Source: Glaciihabitans sp. dw_435 (GTDB lineage: Bacteria; Actinomycetota; Actinomycetes; Actinomycetales; Microbacteriaceae). From it: a stretch of 64,000 bases of DNA. Of the stretch, positions 18,207 to 28,178 are shown in pieces. Position 1 is the stretch's first letter, and each line of letters opens with the position of its first letter. The notes beneath the pieces are model-generated. The model did no database searches. It was not told the DNA's origin and was given only the letters and a program-made list of their open reading frames with translations. The stretch covers positions 1 to 64,000 of the forward strand of contig NZ_JAAVUZ010000005.1 of NCBI RefSeq assembly GCF_018449675.1. Direction: 5' to 3'. The position numbers were made by a program, and so were the translations under genes.

Positions 18207-18476
18207 ATGACACTCTCCACCACCGACGCCAGGCTGACGTCGGCACTGGGCGATCAGGCCACGACCCTGCGCGGGCTGATCTCGATGCTGGACGACGCGC
18301 TGCGCGCCACCGGTCCGGTCGGTGATGCCGGGCGGTGGTCGGGTCCCGCGAGGCGCGCCTACGACGGCGCGCTCGCCGATGTGCGGTCCGCCGTCCGCGG
18401 ACTGGGCGACTGCCTGCGTTCGGCGGAGGCCGAGACCGCCCGGGCGATGACCAGTGTGGCCGGTCGTGTCCGATGA
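18207..18476 (+). CDS. WXG100-like small helical protein
   Basis: An 89-residue, almost entirely helical protein with a WSG turn (about residue 44) between two helices, the hallmark of WXG100/ESX type VII secretion partners. The size fits. The ATG has GGGAG upstream. Its end overlaps the start of a larger protein with a helical N-terminal region and a C-terminal hydrolase domain, an arrangement like small LXG/WXG chaperones with effectors. No EccC or other secretion genes are visible here, so a secretion role is inferred only from shape and neighbourhood. Confidence 0.6.
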   Translation: MTLSTTDARLTSALGDQATTLRGLISMLDDALRATGPVGDAGRWSGPARRAYDGALADVRSAVRGLGDCLRSAEAETARAMTSVAGRVR

Positions 18477-19944
18477 CCTCATGGTGTCCGGCGGGGGCGG
18501 CATCGCGATCGCCTCGGACGAATTGCGCGCGCAGGTCCACCGGTTGCACCGGCTGGTCGACGACCTTCACGGGGTGCGACATCAGCTCGCCGGCCTTCGC
18601 GCGAGGCTCTCCCCGGCAGATTTGCGGGCAGCGGATGCCCCGATCAGCGCGCTCGCCGCAGAGCAGGAGCTGGAGCGTGCGGCCTCTCTCGTGACATCCG
18701 TTGCTCTGCGGACGCACGGTCTCGTGGTCGCCCTGCGCGCCGCCATCACCGCTTACGGCGCGGCCGAGCGCACCGCGGAGAACCTGATGCAACGGGCGTC
18801 GGCGGCCATGGGATACGGCATGGGAATACTCGCCCCGCTGGTCATGCTGCAGATGCTTCCGGTGCTGGGGATAACGGCAGCGGCCGCCGTCATCGCCTCC
18901 GTGGCGGGCGCCGGGCGGTCCACCGGGTCTGATTCGGACGGCGGGAGCCTGCTCTTGTCGGCACTCGGACTCTGGATCCGGGACAACAATGAGCTGCTCA
19001 CCAATCCCGCGGTCGTCGCGCTGATCCGTCAGGCGGTCATGAGCAGCGACGATGTCGTTGGCGGCTTGGCGCGGCTGCCACCGGGATTGGCGGAGCTGCT
19101 GGGAGACGAGGGACTGCACCTGACGGGGCTCAGCACCACGGCGGCGTTGCTCGCGCTGGTCACGCACGGCTTGTCGACGGCGGACGCAGCCGTGGTTCGC
19201 GTCCGCGGCGGGGCCGGCACACGGGGCACACCGGCGATGTCCATCGCCGACCGGGCGGCGAGGATCCCGCGACCGACGGTGGCGGAGCCCCAGCAGATTC
19301 GCATCGACAGGTACCACCGACCGGGCCAGAGCGACAGCTTCGAGGTGTACATCGCGGGAACCGTGGACTTCGGGTTGATGGCGGGTGCGGAGCCGTGGGA
19401 CATGTCGTCCAACGTGGAAGGCCTGTCGGGTCTGCCGGCCGGGTCCTACCTCGCCGTGACGGAGGCCATGCGGGCCGCCGGAGTAACGGCGGACTCCCCC
19501 GTTGTGCTGACCGGGTACTCGCAGGGCGGACTGATGGCGGCACTGGTCGCGGCGTCGGGCGACTACCGCGTGGAGCAGGTGGTGACCTTCGGCGCTCCTG
19601 CGGGACAGGTGGAAATTCCTCGCCAGGTGCCGCAGCTGGCGATACGCCACAGCGAGGATCTCGTACCCGCCCTCGGTGGGTCCGACATCAGCGACCACAC
19701 CGTTGTGGTGGAGAGAAGCCTCTTCGACGACCGGCCGGTGCCGTCTACCGAGGTGGTGCCGGCGCACGAGATTCGCTTCTACGAGGAGACGGCCCGGCTC
19801 GTCGACGACGCTGACGGTCCGGAGCTGCTCGCCGTCACCGAGCGCCTGCGGGCGTTCAGTGACGGCGCAACCCGGGTGGAGTCGCGCAGCTACGTCGCGT
19901 CGCGCGTTCCCGTGGCCGCGCCAGTTAGCGCTGGCGGCCGATGA
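18466..19944 (+). CDS. Putative alpha/beta hydrolase with helical N-terminal region
   Basis: About 492 residues. The N-terminal ~110 residues are helical and Arg/Leu-rich, followed by a hydrophobic segment (about 118-148). The C-terminal half is an alpha/beta hydrolase: nucleophile elbow GYSQGG (about 345-350) with a candidate Asp in EDLVPAL and His in SDHTVVV or PAHEI. The start is GTG 18466 or ATG 18481. It overlaps the WXG100-like gene, suggesting an effector or lipase handled with that partner. The 3' end overlaps the convergent small membrane protein gene by 20 bp. Confidence 0.65.
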   Translation: MSDDLMVSGGGGIAIASDELRAQVHRLHRLVDDLHGVRHQLAGLRARLSPADLRAADAPISALAAEQELERAASLVTSVALRTHGLVVALRAAITAYGAAERTAENLMQRASAAMGYGMGILAPLVMLQMLPVLGITAAAAVIASVAGAGRSTGSDSDGGSLLLSALGLWIRDNNELLTNPAVVALIRQAVMSSDDVVGGLARLPPGLAELLGDEGLHLTGLSTTAALLALVTHGLSTADAAVVRVRGGAGTRGTPAMSIADRAARIPRPTVAEPQQIRIDRYHRPGQSDSFEVYIAGTVDFGLMAGAEPWDMSSNVEGLSGLPAGSYLAVTEAMRAAGVTADSPVVLTGYSQGGLMAALVAASGDYRVEQVVTFGAPAGQVEIPRQVPQLAIRHSEDLVPALGGSDISDHTVVVERSLFDDRPVPSTEVVPAHEIRFYEETARLVDDADGPELLAVTERLRAFSDGATRVESRSYVASRVPVAAPVSAGGR

Positions 19945-20326
19945 AGGGACGAAGCAGCACGTTGATGAGCCAACTCAGCAGTCCGAGAACCAGAGCTCCG
20001 AGCACTCCCCACCAGAATCCGTCGATGACGAGACCGAAGCCCGCAACATCGGAAAGCCAGGCGACGAGCAGCAGCAGGAGCCCGTTCACGATCAGCGCGA
20101 TCAGACCGAGGGTGAGGATGTACAACGGGAATGCGACGATACGGATGAAGTTTCCGATCAGCCCATTGACGATGCCGAAGACCAGTGCGACCAGAAGATA
20201 GGTCACCACGATCTCGAGAGTGTCCCCGGGGGCGTAGGGAACCACGCGCACGCCCTCCGCCAGGATGAGAGTGGTGAGCCAGAGGGCAACCGCATTGATG
20301 ATGAGGCGCACGAGGAATCTAGTCAT
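19925..20326 (-). CDS. Phage-holin-family (YvlD/DUF360-like) membrane protein
   Basis: A 133-residue protein with four hydrophobic helices. It matches the widespread Phage_holin_4_2/YvlD family, seen in the [17 protein letters not shown] start and the [20 protein letters not shown] segment. The name is historical; chromosomal members are not phage genes, and some Bacillus relatives respond to envelope stress. It starts at ATG 20326; the frame is open to 20362. Confidence 0.8.
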   Translation of the reverse strand: MTRFLVRLIINAVALWLTTLILAEGVRVVPYAPGDTLEIVVTYLLVALVFGIVNGLIGNFIRIVAFPLYILTLGLIALIVNGLLLLLVAWLSDVAGFGLVIDGFWWGVLGALVLGLLSWLINVLLRPFIGRQR

Positions 20327-20376
20327 TCGACCACTATGCACGTAGCGCTTCCCGCGCCGCAATTAGGCTGGCGGCT

Positions 20377-21468
20377 GTGACTTCTCCACGAGTGCGCCTC
20401 CGCGCCGAAATCGAAGCCCTGGTCCCATACCGACAGGGCAAGCCCGCTGCCGCCGATGCATTCAAGCTCTCCTCCAACGAAAACCCGTTTGAACCGCTTC
20501 CTGCGGTTCTCGAGGCGCTCGCCAGTTCCCCGATCAACCGGTACCCGGACTCGAGCGCGTGGGAACTGCGCCAGCGCCTGGCGTCCATTCACGGCGTCAC
20601 TCCCGAACAGATTCAGGTGGGTGCGGGATCGGTTGCCGTACTGACGCAGCTGGTGCTGGCCGCCGCCGCACCGGGAGACGAGGTTCTCTACAGCTGGCGC
20701 AGCTTCGAGGCCTACCCGGGAATCGTGACCGTGTCGGGCGCCACCAGCGTGCAGGTTCCGAACGACGCGCAGTACCGCCACGACCTCCCGGCCATGGCGG
20801 CCGCCGTCACCGATCGCACCCGGGTCATCATCGTGTGCAGCCCTAATAACCCCACGAGCACCATCGTCACGCTCGACGAGTTCGTCGCCTTCATGGCGGC
20901 GGTGCCGCAGAGCGTCCTGGTCATTCTCGATGAGGCATATATCGAGTTCGTCAGCGACCCGTCCGCCGTCCGTGGCATCCCGTTGTTGGCCGACTATCCC
21001 AACCTGGTGGTGCTCAGGACCTTCTCCAAGGCATACGGGCTGGCCGGCCTTCGCATCGGCTACGCGGTGGGCGCGGAGTACGTGATGGATGCCGCGCGCG
21101 CGACATCCATCCCCCTGTCCGTCATCGAGCTGGCCCAGCGCGGAGCCATGGCGTCGCTCGACCACGAGGACGAACTGCTCGAGCGCGTCGCCCGCATCGC
21201 GATGCTGCGTGACCAGGTGTGGCAGGCCCTCGTTGACCAGGGATGGGATGTGCCGAAGGCGCACGGCAACTTTGTCTGGCTGCCCACGGGCGAGGCAACC
21301 GCCGCAGCGGCGGATGTTTTCACGAGCCACGGCATCGTCACTAGGGCACTGGGCGAGGGCATCCGGGTGAGCATTGGGGAGCCCGCCTCTGTGGACAAAC
21401 TCCTAAGGGCTTCGGCGGAGGTTGTGCGAAACCTCCGAACGGGCCACTCGACCCCCGGGCTAGATTAG
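20377..21468 (+). CDS. hisC: Histidinol-phosphate / aromatic aminotransferase
   Basis: PLP enzyme of the HisC/Pat type. The 363 residues show the family order: [10 protein letters not shown] (about 31-40), [20 protein letters not shown] (about 155-164), [10 protein letters not shown] (about 186-195) and Schiff-base lysine in [16 protein letters not shown] (about 214-229). Actinobacterial members of this clade often act as aromatic amino acid aminotransferases, and no other his gene is near, so HisC versus Pat is unresolved. GTG 20377 lies seven bases after TAGGCT (20364-20369), suggesting a leaderless transcript. Confidence 0.85.
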   Translation: MTSPRVRLRAEIEALVPYRQGKPAAADAFKLSSNENPFEPLPAVLEALASSPINRYPDSSAWELRQRLASIHGVTPEQIQVGAGSVAVLTQLVLAAAAPGDEVLYSWRSFEAYPGIVTVSGATSVQVPNDAQYRHDLPAMAAAVTDRTRVIIVCSPNNPTSTIVTLDEFVAFMAAVPQSVLVILDEAYIEFVSDPSAVRGIPLLADYPNLVVLRTFSKAYGLAGLRIGYAVGAEYVMDAARATSIPLSVIELAQRGAMASLDHEDELLERVARIAMLRDQVWQALVDQGWDVPKAHGNFVWLPTGEATAAAADVFTSHGIVTRALGEGIRVSIGEPASVDKLLRASAEVVRNLRTGHSTPGLD

Positions 21469-21473
21469 ATCCC

Positions 21474-22598
21474 ATGTCTTACACCGAGGCGACGATCCAG
21501 ATCCTCTCTCCCGAGGGCTCGCTCGTCACCAGTGACGCGTCCGAAGAATATTTGCCCTACATCGACGCGCTGAGCGACGATCAACTGCGCGAGTTCCATC
21601 GCCACATGGTGGTGATCCGTGGATTCGACTACGAGGCCGCGAACCTGCAGCGCCAGGGTGAGATGGGACTGTGGGTCCCGAGCGTCGGGCAGGAGGCAGC
21701 GCAGGTCGGTTCCGGCTTCGCCGCCAAGCGCCAGGACCACATTTTCCCCGCCTACCGCGAACATGCCATTGCGCGCATTAGAGGCGTCGACCCGATTGAC
21801 ATCGTTCGACTGCTGCGCGGAATCACGCACGGCGGATGGAACCCGGCGGAAAACGGGAACTTCCACCTCTACACACTGGTGATCGGCGCGCATACCCTGC
21901 ACGCCACCGGGTACGCCATGGGAATCGCGCTGGACGGCAAGTCCGGAACGGGAAACCCCGAGACCGACGAAGCCGTCATCGTGTATTTCGGAGACGGCTC
22001 CACGAGCCAGGGTGACGTGAGCGAAGCCATGGTCTTCGCCGCGAGCTTCCAGACGCCCCAGGTCTTCTTCCTGCAGAACAACCACTGGGCAATCTCGGTG
22101 CCGGTGAGCACGCAGTCGCGCACGCCCCTGTACCTGCGTCCGTCCGGCTTCGGTATCCCCGGTGTGCAGGTGGACGGCAACGACGTCCTCGCCAGCTACG
22201 CCGTCACCGCGAAGAACCTTGACGAGGCACGCTCCGGCGCTGGCCCCCGGTTCATCGAGGCGCTGACGTACCGCATCGGCGCTCACACCTCCAGTGACGA
22301 CCCCACGAAGTATCGCCTGGACTCCGACCTGCAGACCTGGGTCGCCCGCGACCCGATCGTTCGGTTCGAGACCTACCTGCGCTCGCGTGGCGAGGGCGAC
22401 GCGTTCTTCGCCGAGGTTCAGCAGGAAGCGGATGATCTCGCCGCCGACATCCGCCGCCGCACCCTGACCCTCGAGAACCCGCCCGCGTCGTTGATGTTCG
22501 ACCACGTGTACTCCGAACCCCACCCCCTGATGGCCGAAGAAAAGGCGCGACTGACCGCCTACGAGGCATCCTTCGACACGAACGGTGGCCAGGCGTGA
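21474..22598 (+). CDS. 2-oxoacid dehydrogenase E1 alpha subunit
   Basis: Thiamine-diphosphate-binding alpha subunit of a branched-chain 2-oxoacid (or pyruvate) dehydrogenase. 374 residues; the ThDP motif GDGSTSQGDVSEAM...NNHWAIS spans about residues 172-207, and HTSSDDPTKYR (the phospho-loop region) lies at about 268-278. The sequence is closer to branched-chain types than to actinobacterial AceE. ATG 21474 lies seven bases after TAGATT (21461-21466), probably leaderless. First gene of an E1a-E1b-E2 operon. Confidence 0.9.
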   Translation: MSYTEATIQILSPEGSLVTSDASEEYLPYIDALSDDQLREFHRHMVVIRGFDYEAANLQRQGEMGLWVPSVGQEAAQVGSGFAAKRQDHIFPAYREHAIARIRGVDPIDIVRLLRGITHGGWNPAENGNFHLYTLVIGAHTLHATGYAMGIALDGKSGTGNPETDEAVIVYFGDGSTSQGDVSEAMVFAASFQTPQVFFLQNNHWAISVPVSTQSRTPLYLRPSGFGIPGVQVDGNDVLASYAVTAKNLDEARSGAGPRFIEALTYRIGAHTSSDDPTKYRLDSDLQTWVARDPIVRFETYLRSRGEGDAFFAEVQQEADDLAADIRRRTLTLENPPASLMFDHVYSEPHPLMAEEKARLTAYEASFDTNGGQA

Positions 22599-23578
22599 GC
22601 GACATGAAGACCATGCCCATGGCCAAGGCCATCAATGCGGGACTGCGCAAGGCACTGACCGAGAACGACAAAGTGCTGCTCATGGGCGAGGACATCGGTC
22701 CGCTGGGCGGCGTCTTCCGTGTGACCGAGGGCCTGCAGGCCGAGTTCGGCAAGCACCGCGTCATGGATACCCCACTCGCCGAGTCCGGCATCATCGGCAC
22801 GGCCATCGGTCTGGCGATGCGCGGGTACCGCCCCGTCGCGGAGATCCAGTTCGACGGCTTCATCTTCCCCGGCTTCAACCAGATCACCACCCAGCTGGCG
22901 AAGCTCACCAACCGTCACGAGGGGCAGATCACCATGCCCGTCGTCATCCGGGTGCCCTACGGCGGACACATCGGCGCGGTCGAGCACCACCAGGAGAGCC
23001 CCGAGGCCCTGTTCGCGCACACCGCAGGCTTGCGCATCGTGAGCCCCTCGACGCCGAACGATGCCTACTGGATGATCCAGGAAGCAATCGCGAGCAACGA
23101 CCCGGTGATGTTCTTCGAGCCCAAGAGCCGTTACTGGCCCAAGGGCGAAGTTGACCTGTCCGCCAGCTCTGCGCCCCTGCACTCCACCCGGGTCGTGCGC
23201 GAGGGCACCGAGGTCACCCTGCTCGGCCACGGCGCCATGCTGAGTGTGCTGCTGGAGGCCGCGGAGATCGCGGCCGAGGAGGGCACGAGCATCGAGGTCG
23301 TCGACATCCGCTCGCTCTCCCCCATCGACTACGCACCGATTCTCGACTCGGTGCGCAAAACCGGACGCCTCATCGTCGCCTCCGAGGCCCCCAGCTTCGT
23401 CAGCATCAGTTCCGAGATCGCCGCGACCGTCACCGAGCGCGCGTTCTACTCGCTCGAATCCCCCGTACTGAGGGTGAGTGGGTTCAACACCCCGTTCCCC
23501 CCAGCCAAGCTCGAAACGATCTATCTGCCGGACGCCGACCGCGTGCTCGAAGCTGTCGACCGCGCCCTGGCGTACTAG
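22595..23578 (+). CDS. 2-oxoacid dehydrogenase E1 beta subunit
   Basis: Pyrimidine-binding beta subunit of the E1 heterotetramer. 327 residues, with [17 protein letters not shown] (about 31-47), [20 protein letters not shown] (about 58-77) and the [19 protein letters not shown] loop (about 123-141). The GTG start overlaps the E1 alpha stop (GTGA), so the subunits are coupled. Conserved C-terminal transketolase-like domain. Confidence 0.92.
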   Translation: MSDMKTMPMAKAINAGLRKALTENDKVLLMGEDIGPLGGVFRVTEGLQAEFGKHRVMDTPLAESGIIGTAIGLAMRGYRPVAEIQFDGFIFPGFNQITTQLAKLTNRHEGQITMPVVIRVPYGGHIGAVEHHQESPEALFAHTAGLRIVSPSTPNDAYWMIQEAIASNDPVMFFEPKSRYWPKGEVDLSASSAPLHSTRVVREGTEVTLLGHGAMLSVLLEAAEIAAEEGTSIEVVDIRSLSPIDYAPILDSVRKTGRLIVASEAPSFVSISSEIAATVTERAFYSLESPVLRVSGFNTPFPPAKLETIYLPDADRVLEAVDRALAY

Positions 23579-23592
23579 GCGAAGGATCACTC

Positions 23593-24954
23593 ATGGCCAA
23601 TTTTGAATTCAACATGCCCGACGCGGGCGAAGGCCTGACCGAGGCGGAAATCGTCGCCTGGCGCGTCCAGCCCGGCGAAACCGTCGAGATCAACCAGATT
23701 CTCGTCGAGATCGAAACCGCCAAGTCGCTCGTGGAGCTTCCCTCGCCGTTTGCCGGGACCGTTTCCCAGCTTCTTGCAGAAGAGGGACAGACGGTGGATG
23801 TCGGTACGCCGATCATCGTCGTCTCCAGCGACGGTGCCGCGCCCGTGCAGACGCCCACCCCGCCCGTCGCCGACGCCGAAACGGTGGCGGCCGTCGTCGA
23901 CACCGCCAGCAGCATCTCGACCGAGGCCGTCGCCGAGGACAAGCCGGGAGCCGTTCTCGTGGGCTACGGCACAAAGGGACACGGCGGATCGCGCCGTCGT
24001 GGTGGCGCCGCTCGCGTGCCAGCCCCCGCAGCGGTGACCCCAACACCAGCCCCGGCAGCGCCCCGGCCCTCGTCGGTGCCCGCGGCCGCGGCATCCACCA
24101 TCATCGCCAAGCCGCCGATTCGCAAGCTTGCCAAGGATCTCGGCGTCGACCTCTCGCTCGTCGAGGCCACCGGCCTCGTTGGTGAGATCACGCGCGACGA
24201 CGTGGTGCGCCAGGCGACGCAGGCGAGCGTGTTCCGCAACATCGAGACGCCCGAGTGGTCCGATGAGCGCGAGGAGAAGATCCCCGTGAAGGGTGTGCGC
24301 AAGGCGATCGCCAAGGCGATGGTCAACAGCGCCTTCACCGCGCCGCACGTCAGCCTGTTTGTGGACGTGGATGCCACGCGCACGATGGAATTCGTCAAGC
24401 GCCTCAAGAACTCGACGGACTTCACCGGCGTGCGCGTCTCGCCGCTGCTGATCATGGCCAAGGCAATGATCTGGGCCGTGCGCCGCAACCCGATGGTGAA
24501 CTCCTCGTGGGGCGACCAGGAGATCTCGGTGCACCACTACGTGAACCTCGGCATCGCCGCGGCAACCCCGCGCGGGCTCGTCGTGCCGAACGTCAAGGAA
24601 GCGCAGGCGATGTCCCTGCTCGAGCTCGCCCAGGCACTCGAGCAGCTGACTCTCACCGCGCGTGACGGCAAGACGAGCCCGGCGGAAATGTCGAACGGAA
24701 CGATCACCATCACCAACATCGGTGTCTTCGGTATGGACACCGGAACGCCGATTCTCAACTCGGGCGAGGCCGCGATCGTGGCCCTCGGCACGATCAAGCA
24801 GAAGCCGTGGATCGTCGACGGCGAGGTTCGTCCCCGGTTCGTGACGACCATCGGCGCCAGCTTCGATCACCGGATCGTCGACGGTGACGTGGCCAGCCGC
24901 TTCCTCGCCGATGTCGCCAGCATCATCGAGGAGCCCGCGCTGCTCCTCGAGTAG
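23593..24954 (+). CDS. Dihydrolipoamide acyltransferase E2 component
   Basis: Core of the 2-oxoacid dehydrogenase complex. The 453 residues show a single N-terminal lipoyl domain with the target lysine in [10 protein letters not shown] (about residues 41-50), a Pro/Ala-rich linker, a peripheral-subunit-binding domain ([12 protein letters not shown]...GEITRDDV, about 176-206) and the catalytic domain ending [16 protein letters not shown] (about 423-438). No E3 (lipoamide dehydrogenase) follows; it must come from elsewhere. The gene starts 14 bp after E1 beta. Confidence 0.93.
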   Translation: MANFEFNMPDAGEGLTEAEIVAWRVQPGETVEINQILVEIETAKSLVELPSPFAGTVSQLLAEEGQTVDVGTPIIVVSSDGAAPVQTPTPPVADAETVAAVVDTASSISTEAVAEDKPGAVLVGYGTKGHGGSRRRGGAARVPAPAAVTPTPAPAAPRPSSVPAAAASTIIAKPPIRKLAKDLGVDLSLVEATGLVGEITRDDVVRQATQASVFRNIETPEWSDEREEKIPVKGVRKAIAKAMVNSAFTAPHVSLFVDVDATRTMEFVKRLKNSTDFTGVRVSPLLIMAKAMIWAVRRNPMVNSSWGDQEISVHHYVNLGIAAATPRGLVVPNVKEAQAMSLLELAQALEQLTLTARDGKTSPAEMSNGTITITNIGVFGMDTGTPILNSGEAAIVALGTIKQKPWIVDGEVRPRFVTTIGASFDHRIVDGDVASRFLADVASIIEEPALLLE

Positions 24955-24996
24955 CGGGGCGCCGGCGCCGATTTGGGCGATCAGGCGGTGCATCCG

Positions 24997-25024
24997 TATA
25001 GTTGTTGATAACGAGTCTCATTAT
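24997..25024 (+). promoter_or_regulatory. Promoter with candidate Zur operator for the zinc importer
   Basis: A TATAGT -10 box (24997-25002) is followed directly by a 17-bp near-perfect palindrome, ATAACGAG-T-CTCATTAT (25008-25024, one mismatch). This is the typical position and AT-rich form of a Fur/Zur-family operator covering the transcription start. The first gene downstream is a metal-binding lipoprotein, and a Fur-family regulator gene ends the cluster. The regulator assignment is inferred. Confidence 0.6.
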
Positions 25025-25058
25025 GGTTCTCGTCACACGACTTAGAAAGCACCACCCC

Positions 25059-25976
25059 ATGCGTTTGCCCCACTCCCCCCGCATCGCCGTCGCCCTCGCG
25101 GGCGTCGCCGTCACCGCCCTTGCCGTGACGGGCTGCTCGACGGCGACCTCGGCCGCCGACGACGGAACCATCCGAATCGTGGCATCCACCAGCGCCTATG
25201 GCAGCATCGCCTCGGCGATCGGCGGTGACCTGGTCGACGTGACGTCGATCATGTCCGACCCGTCCCAGGACCCCCATTCGTTCGAAGCCGATGCGCAGGT
25301 GCAGCTGTCCCTGTCCAAGGCAGACATCGTGATCGAGAACGGCGGCGGGTACGACGACTTCGTCGACACCCTCCTCACCGGTGCGGGCAATTCCGGCGTC
25401 GTGCTCCTCAACGCCGCCGAGATCTCCGGGTACGACCAGAAGCCCGCCGAGGGGGAGTTCAACGAGCACCTCTGGTACGACTTCCCCACCATCGAGAAGG
25501 TCGCTGCCCGCATCACCGCGGAGCTGACGACCCTCGACTCCGCGGCCGCGGACACCTTCCGGGCGAACGCCGCCGCATTCACCACCCAGCTGCAGGCGCT
25601 CGAGGCGAAGGAAGCCACCATCAAGTCGACCTCCGCGGGCGCCGGTGTAGCAATCACCGAGCCCGTGCCGCTGTACATGCTCGAGGCGGCCGGCCTTGTC
25701 AACAAAACTCCCGAGGCCTTCAGCGAGGCGATAGAAGAGGGGTCGGATGTCTCGCCCGCGGTGCTCCGCGACACGCTTGCCCTCTTCTCCGACCACACCG
25801 TGAAGCTTCTGGCCTACAACGAGCAGACCACGGGCGCGGAGACCGAAGCCGTGCTGACGGCGGCCAAGGATGCTGGCATCGCCATCGTTCCGGTCACCGA
25901 GACGCTCCCCAAGGGGGTCGACTACATCCAGTGGCAGTCGGACAACCTCGACGCCCTCGCCGCGGCCCTCGGCTAG
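25059..25976 (+). CDS. znuA: Zinc/manganese ABC transporter substrate-binding lipoprotein
   Basis: Cluster A-I metal-binding protein. The 305 residues begin with a lipoprotein signal ending in the lipobox VTGC. The mature part has the DPHSFE loop (metal His, about residues 67-72), a second His in EHLWYDFPTIEKVA (about 129-142) and a long helix linking two lobes. There is no His-rich loop. The family binds Zn or Mn; zinc is inferred from the adjacent Fur-family regulator and CDF exporter. ATG 25059 fits a signal peptide; the open frame begins at 25002. Confidence 0.88.
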   Translation: MRLPHSPRIAVALAGVAVTALAVTGCSTATSAADDGTIRIVASTSAYGSIASAIGGDLVDVTSIMSDPSQDPHSFEADAQVQLSLSKADIVIENGGGYDDFVDTLLTGAGNSGVVLLNAAEISGYDQKPAEGEFNEHLWYDFPTIEKVAARITAELTTLDSAAADTFRANAAAFTTQLQALEAKEATIKSTSAGAGVAITEPVPLYMLEAAGLVNKTPEAFSEAIEEGSDVSPAVLRDTLALFSDHTVKLLAYNEQTTGAETEAVLTAAKDAGIAIVPVTETLPKGVDYIQWQSDNLDALAAALG

Positions 25977-26004
25977 GCTTCAACCCACTATTCGCGAGGA
26001 CCCT

Positions 26005-26853
26005 GTGACTGACGAACGCCCACCGGCCGTACTGAGCCTGCGTTCGGCGACCCTGGCGTTCGGGCAGCGCACCCTCTGGTCGGGACTCGATCTCGACGTC
26101 GCGCCCGGCGAGTTTCTCGCGGTGCTCGGCCCCAACGGAACGGGAAAGACGAGCCTGCTCCGGGTCATCCTGGGGCAGCAACGCCTCACGGGCGGGTCCA
26201 TCTCCCTGATGGGACACGAGGTGCACGATGGCAGCCGCGAGATCGGCTACATCCCGCAGCAGAAACCGCTGGACCCGGGCAGCCCCCTGCGCGCCCGCGA
26301 CCTCGTGGGCTTTGGCCTCGACGGGCACCGGTGGGGACTGCCGCTGACGAACCCGGGCAACCGCGCCCGCGTCGACGCCGCGATCGCGGCCGTCGGTGCC
26401 ACTGCCTACGCGAACACACCGGTCGCTACCCTCTCGGGCGGCGAGCAGCAGCGCGTGCGCGTCGGTCAGTCCATCGTCGGGGACCCGAAGCTTCTGCTCT
26501 GCGATGAGCCGCTGCTCTCGCTCGACATGGCGCACCAGCGCGGTGTGAGCGAGCTGATCAACGAGCAGCGCACCCGTCTGAACACCGCGGTCGTGTTCGT
26601 CACCCACGACGTGAACCCGATCCTCGGCATGGTCGACCGGGTGCTGTACCTCGCGGGCGGCCAGTTCCGCATCGGCACGCCCGATGAGGTGCTGCGCTCC
26701 GAGGTGCTCACCGAGATGTACGGAACACCCGTCGACGTGATCCGCAGCCGCGGACGCATCGTCGTCGTGGGTGCGCCCGAGCACGGTCTCACCCACCACG
26801 TGGAACCCCGTGCCCCGCACGGCCCGATCTCCCCCGCGGGCGGCGCACTGTGA
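26005..26853 (+). CDS. znuC: Zinc/manganese ABC transporter ATP-binding protein
   Basis: ATPase of the metal importer. 282 residues: Walker A GPNGTGKTS (about 42-50), Q-loop YIPQQKPLD, signature LSGGEQQRVRVGQS (about 142-155), Walker B LLLCDEPLLSLD and switch His in VTHDVN. A roughly 40-residue His/Pro-containing C-terminal tail is additional. I use GTG 26005, with GAGGA a few bases upstream; the frame is open from 25870, inside the preceding gene. Its stop overlaps the permease start. Confidence 0.9.
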   Translation: MTDERPPAVLSLRSATLAFGQRTLWSGLDLDVAPGEFLAVLGPNGTGKTSLLRVILGQQRLTGGSISLMGHEVHDGSREIGYIPQQKPLDPGSPLRARDLVGFGLDGHRWGLPLTNPGNRARVDAAIAAVGATAYANTPVATLSGGEQQRVRVGQSIVGDPKLLLCDEPLLSLDMAHQRGVSELINEQRTRLNTAVVFVTHDVNPILGMVDRVLYLAGGQFRIGTPDEVLRSEVLTEMYGTPVDVIRSRGRIVVVGAPEHGLTHHVEPRAPHGPISPAGGAL

Positions 26854-27761
26854 TGCACACGATGATCGCGCTGGCGACGGATGACCCGTCGGTGTGGTCC
26901 CAGATCTTCGGATTCCAGAACTACGGCGAGCTGCTCGCACTGGTCAAGAACTCCATCATCGCCGGCGCGGTGCTGGGCATCCTCGGCGGCCTGATCGGGC
27001 CCTTCGTCGTGAAGCGTGACCTCGCGTTCGCGGTGCACGGCATCAGCGAGTTGTCATTTGCCGGGGCATCCGCTGCCCTGCTCATCGGGGCAAATGTGGT
27101 GACGGGCTCCATGGCGGGATCGCTGCTCGCCGCGTTGCTCATCGGCGTGCTCGGGTCACGTGCCCGTGACCGCAATTCGATCATCGCGGTGCTCATGCCG
27201 TTCGGCCTGGGCCTCGGGATTCTGTTCCTCGCGCTGTACAAGGGCAGGAGCGCCAACAAGTTTGGGTTGCTGACCGGGCAGATCGTGTCGGTGGACAACC
27301 CGCAGCTCACCCTGCTGCTGGTGATCTCCGCGATCGTGATCGTCGGGTTGCTCGTGGTGTGGCGTCCCCTCACCTTCGCGAGTGTCGACGCCGATGTCGC
27401 CCGGGCGCGCGGGCTTCCGGTGCGTACCCTCGCGATCGTGTTCATGATCCTGCTGGGGCTCGCCACCGCGGTCTCCATTCAGGTGGTTGGCGCGCTGCTG
27501 GTGCTGTCGCTGCTCGTGACGCCCGCGGCCGCGGCCATGCGGGTCACGTCGTCGACGCTGTGGACGCCCGTGCTCAGCGTCATTTTCGCCGTCACGTCGG
27601 TGGTCGGTGGCATTCTGCTGGCGTTGGGCGGCGGCCTGCCGATCAGCCCGTACGTCACCACGATCTCGTTCACCATCTACGTGATCTGTCGCATCGTCGG
27701 GTGGCGGCGCTCCAAGCGCGGGGCCTACGACCGCCGGACGCTCGTGAGGGTTGGTCGATAG
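26850..27761 (+). CDS. znuB: Zinc/manganese ABC transporter permease
   Basis: Cluster 9 metal permease of 303 residues with about eight or nine hydrophobic helices. Family landmarks are GPFVVKRDLAFAVHGISELSFAG (about residues 50-72) and the coupling region ARARGLPVRTLAIVFMILLGLATAVSIQVVGALLV. It starts with GTG 26850 overlapping the znuC stop. With the lipoprotein and ATPase it completes a three-gene importer. Confidence 0.92.
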   Translation: MMHTMIALATDDPSVWSQIFGFQNYGELLALVKNSIIAGAVLGILGGLIGPFVVKRDLAFAVHGISELSFAGASAALLIGANVVTGSMAGSLLAALLIGVLGSRARDRNSIIAVLMPFGLGLGILFLALYKGRSANKFGLLTGQIVSVDNPQLTLLLVISAIVIVGLLVVWRPLTFASVDADVARARGLPVRTLAIVFMILLGLATAVSIQVVGALLVLSLLVTPAAAAMRVTSSTLWTPVLSVIFAVTSVVGGILLALGGGLPISPYVTTISFTIYVICRIVGWRRSKRGAYDRRTLVRVGR

Positions 27762-27770
27762 AATTTGGTT

Positions 27771-28178
27771 GTGAAGCGAAACACCTGGCAGCGCGAGGCA
27801 GTGCGGGAAGCGCTGGGTACCTCCGAGGGATTTGTGAGTGCGCAGGCGCTGCATTCGTCCCTGCGCGAATCCGGGTCGCCGATCGGGCTTGCCACCGTGT
27901 ACCGCGCGCTCGCCGACCTCGCGATCGAGGGCGACGCCGACTCACTGCAGCAGGAGGGCGAGAGCCTCTACCGCGCCTGCACTCCCGGCAGCCACCACCA
28001 CCACCTGATCTGCCGCAACTGCGGGCTCACGGTGGAAATCGAGGCCGATGCGGTCGAGAGCTGGGCCGCCCAGGTGGCAGGCCAGCACGGGTTCACCCAG
28101 CCGAGTCACGTCGTGGACGTGTTCGGCCTCTGCGCTGACTGCACAAAGCTCGCCGCGGCAGGCAAGATCTCCGTCTAA
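27771..28178 (+). CDS. zur: Fur-family transcriptional regulator, likely Zur
   Basis: A 135-residue metal-sensing repressor with an N-terminal winged helix (TWQREAVREAL...SPIGLATVYRALADL) and a dimerisation domain with HHHHLICRNCG (about residues 77-87) and a C-terminal CADC pair (about 122-125), the structural zinc site of Fur proteins. Its position beside znuABC and a CDF exporter argues for Zur. I choose GTG 27771: TAGAAT (27759-27764) ends six bases upstream, suggesting a leaderless transcript separate from the znu genes. The 3' end overlaps the convergent CDF gene by four bases. Confidence 0.85.
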   Translation: MKRNTWQREAVREALGTSEGFVSAQALHSSLRESGSPIGLATVYRALADLAIEGDADSLQQEGESLYRACTPGSHHHHLICRNCGLTVEIEADAVESWAAQVAGQHGFTQPSHVVDVFGLCADCTKLAAAGKISV

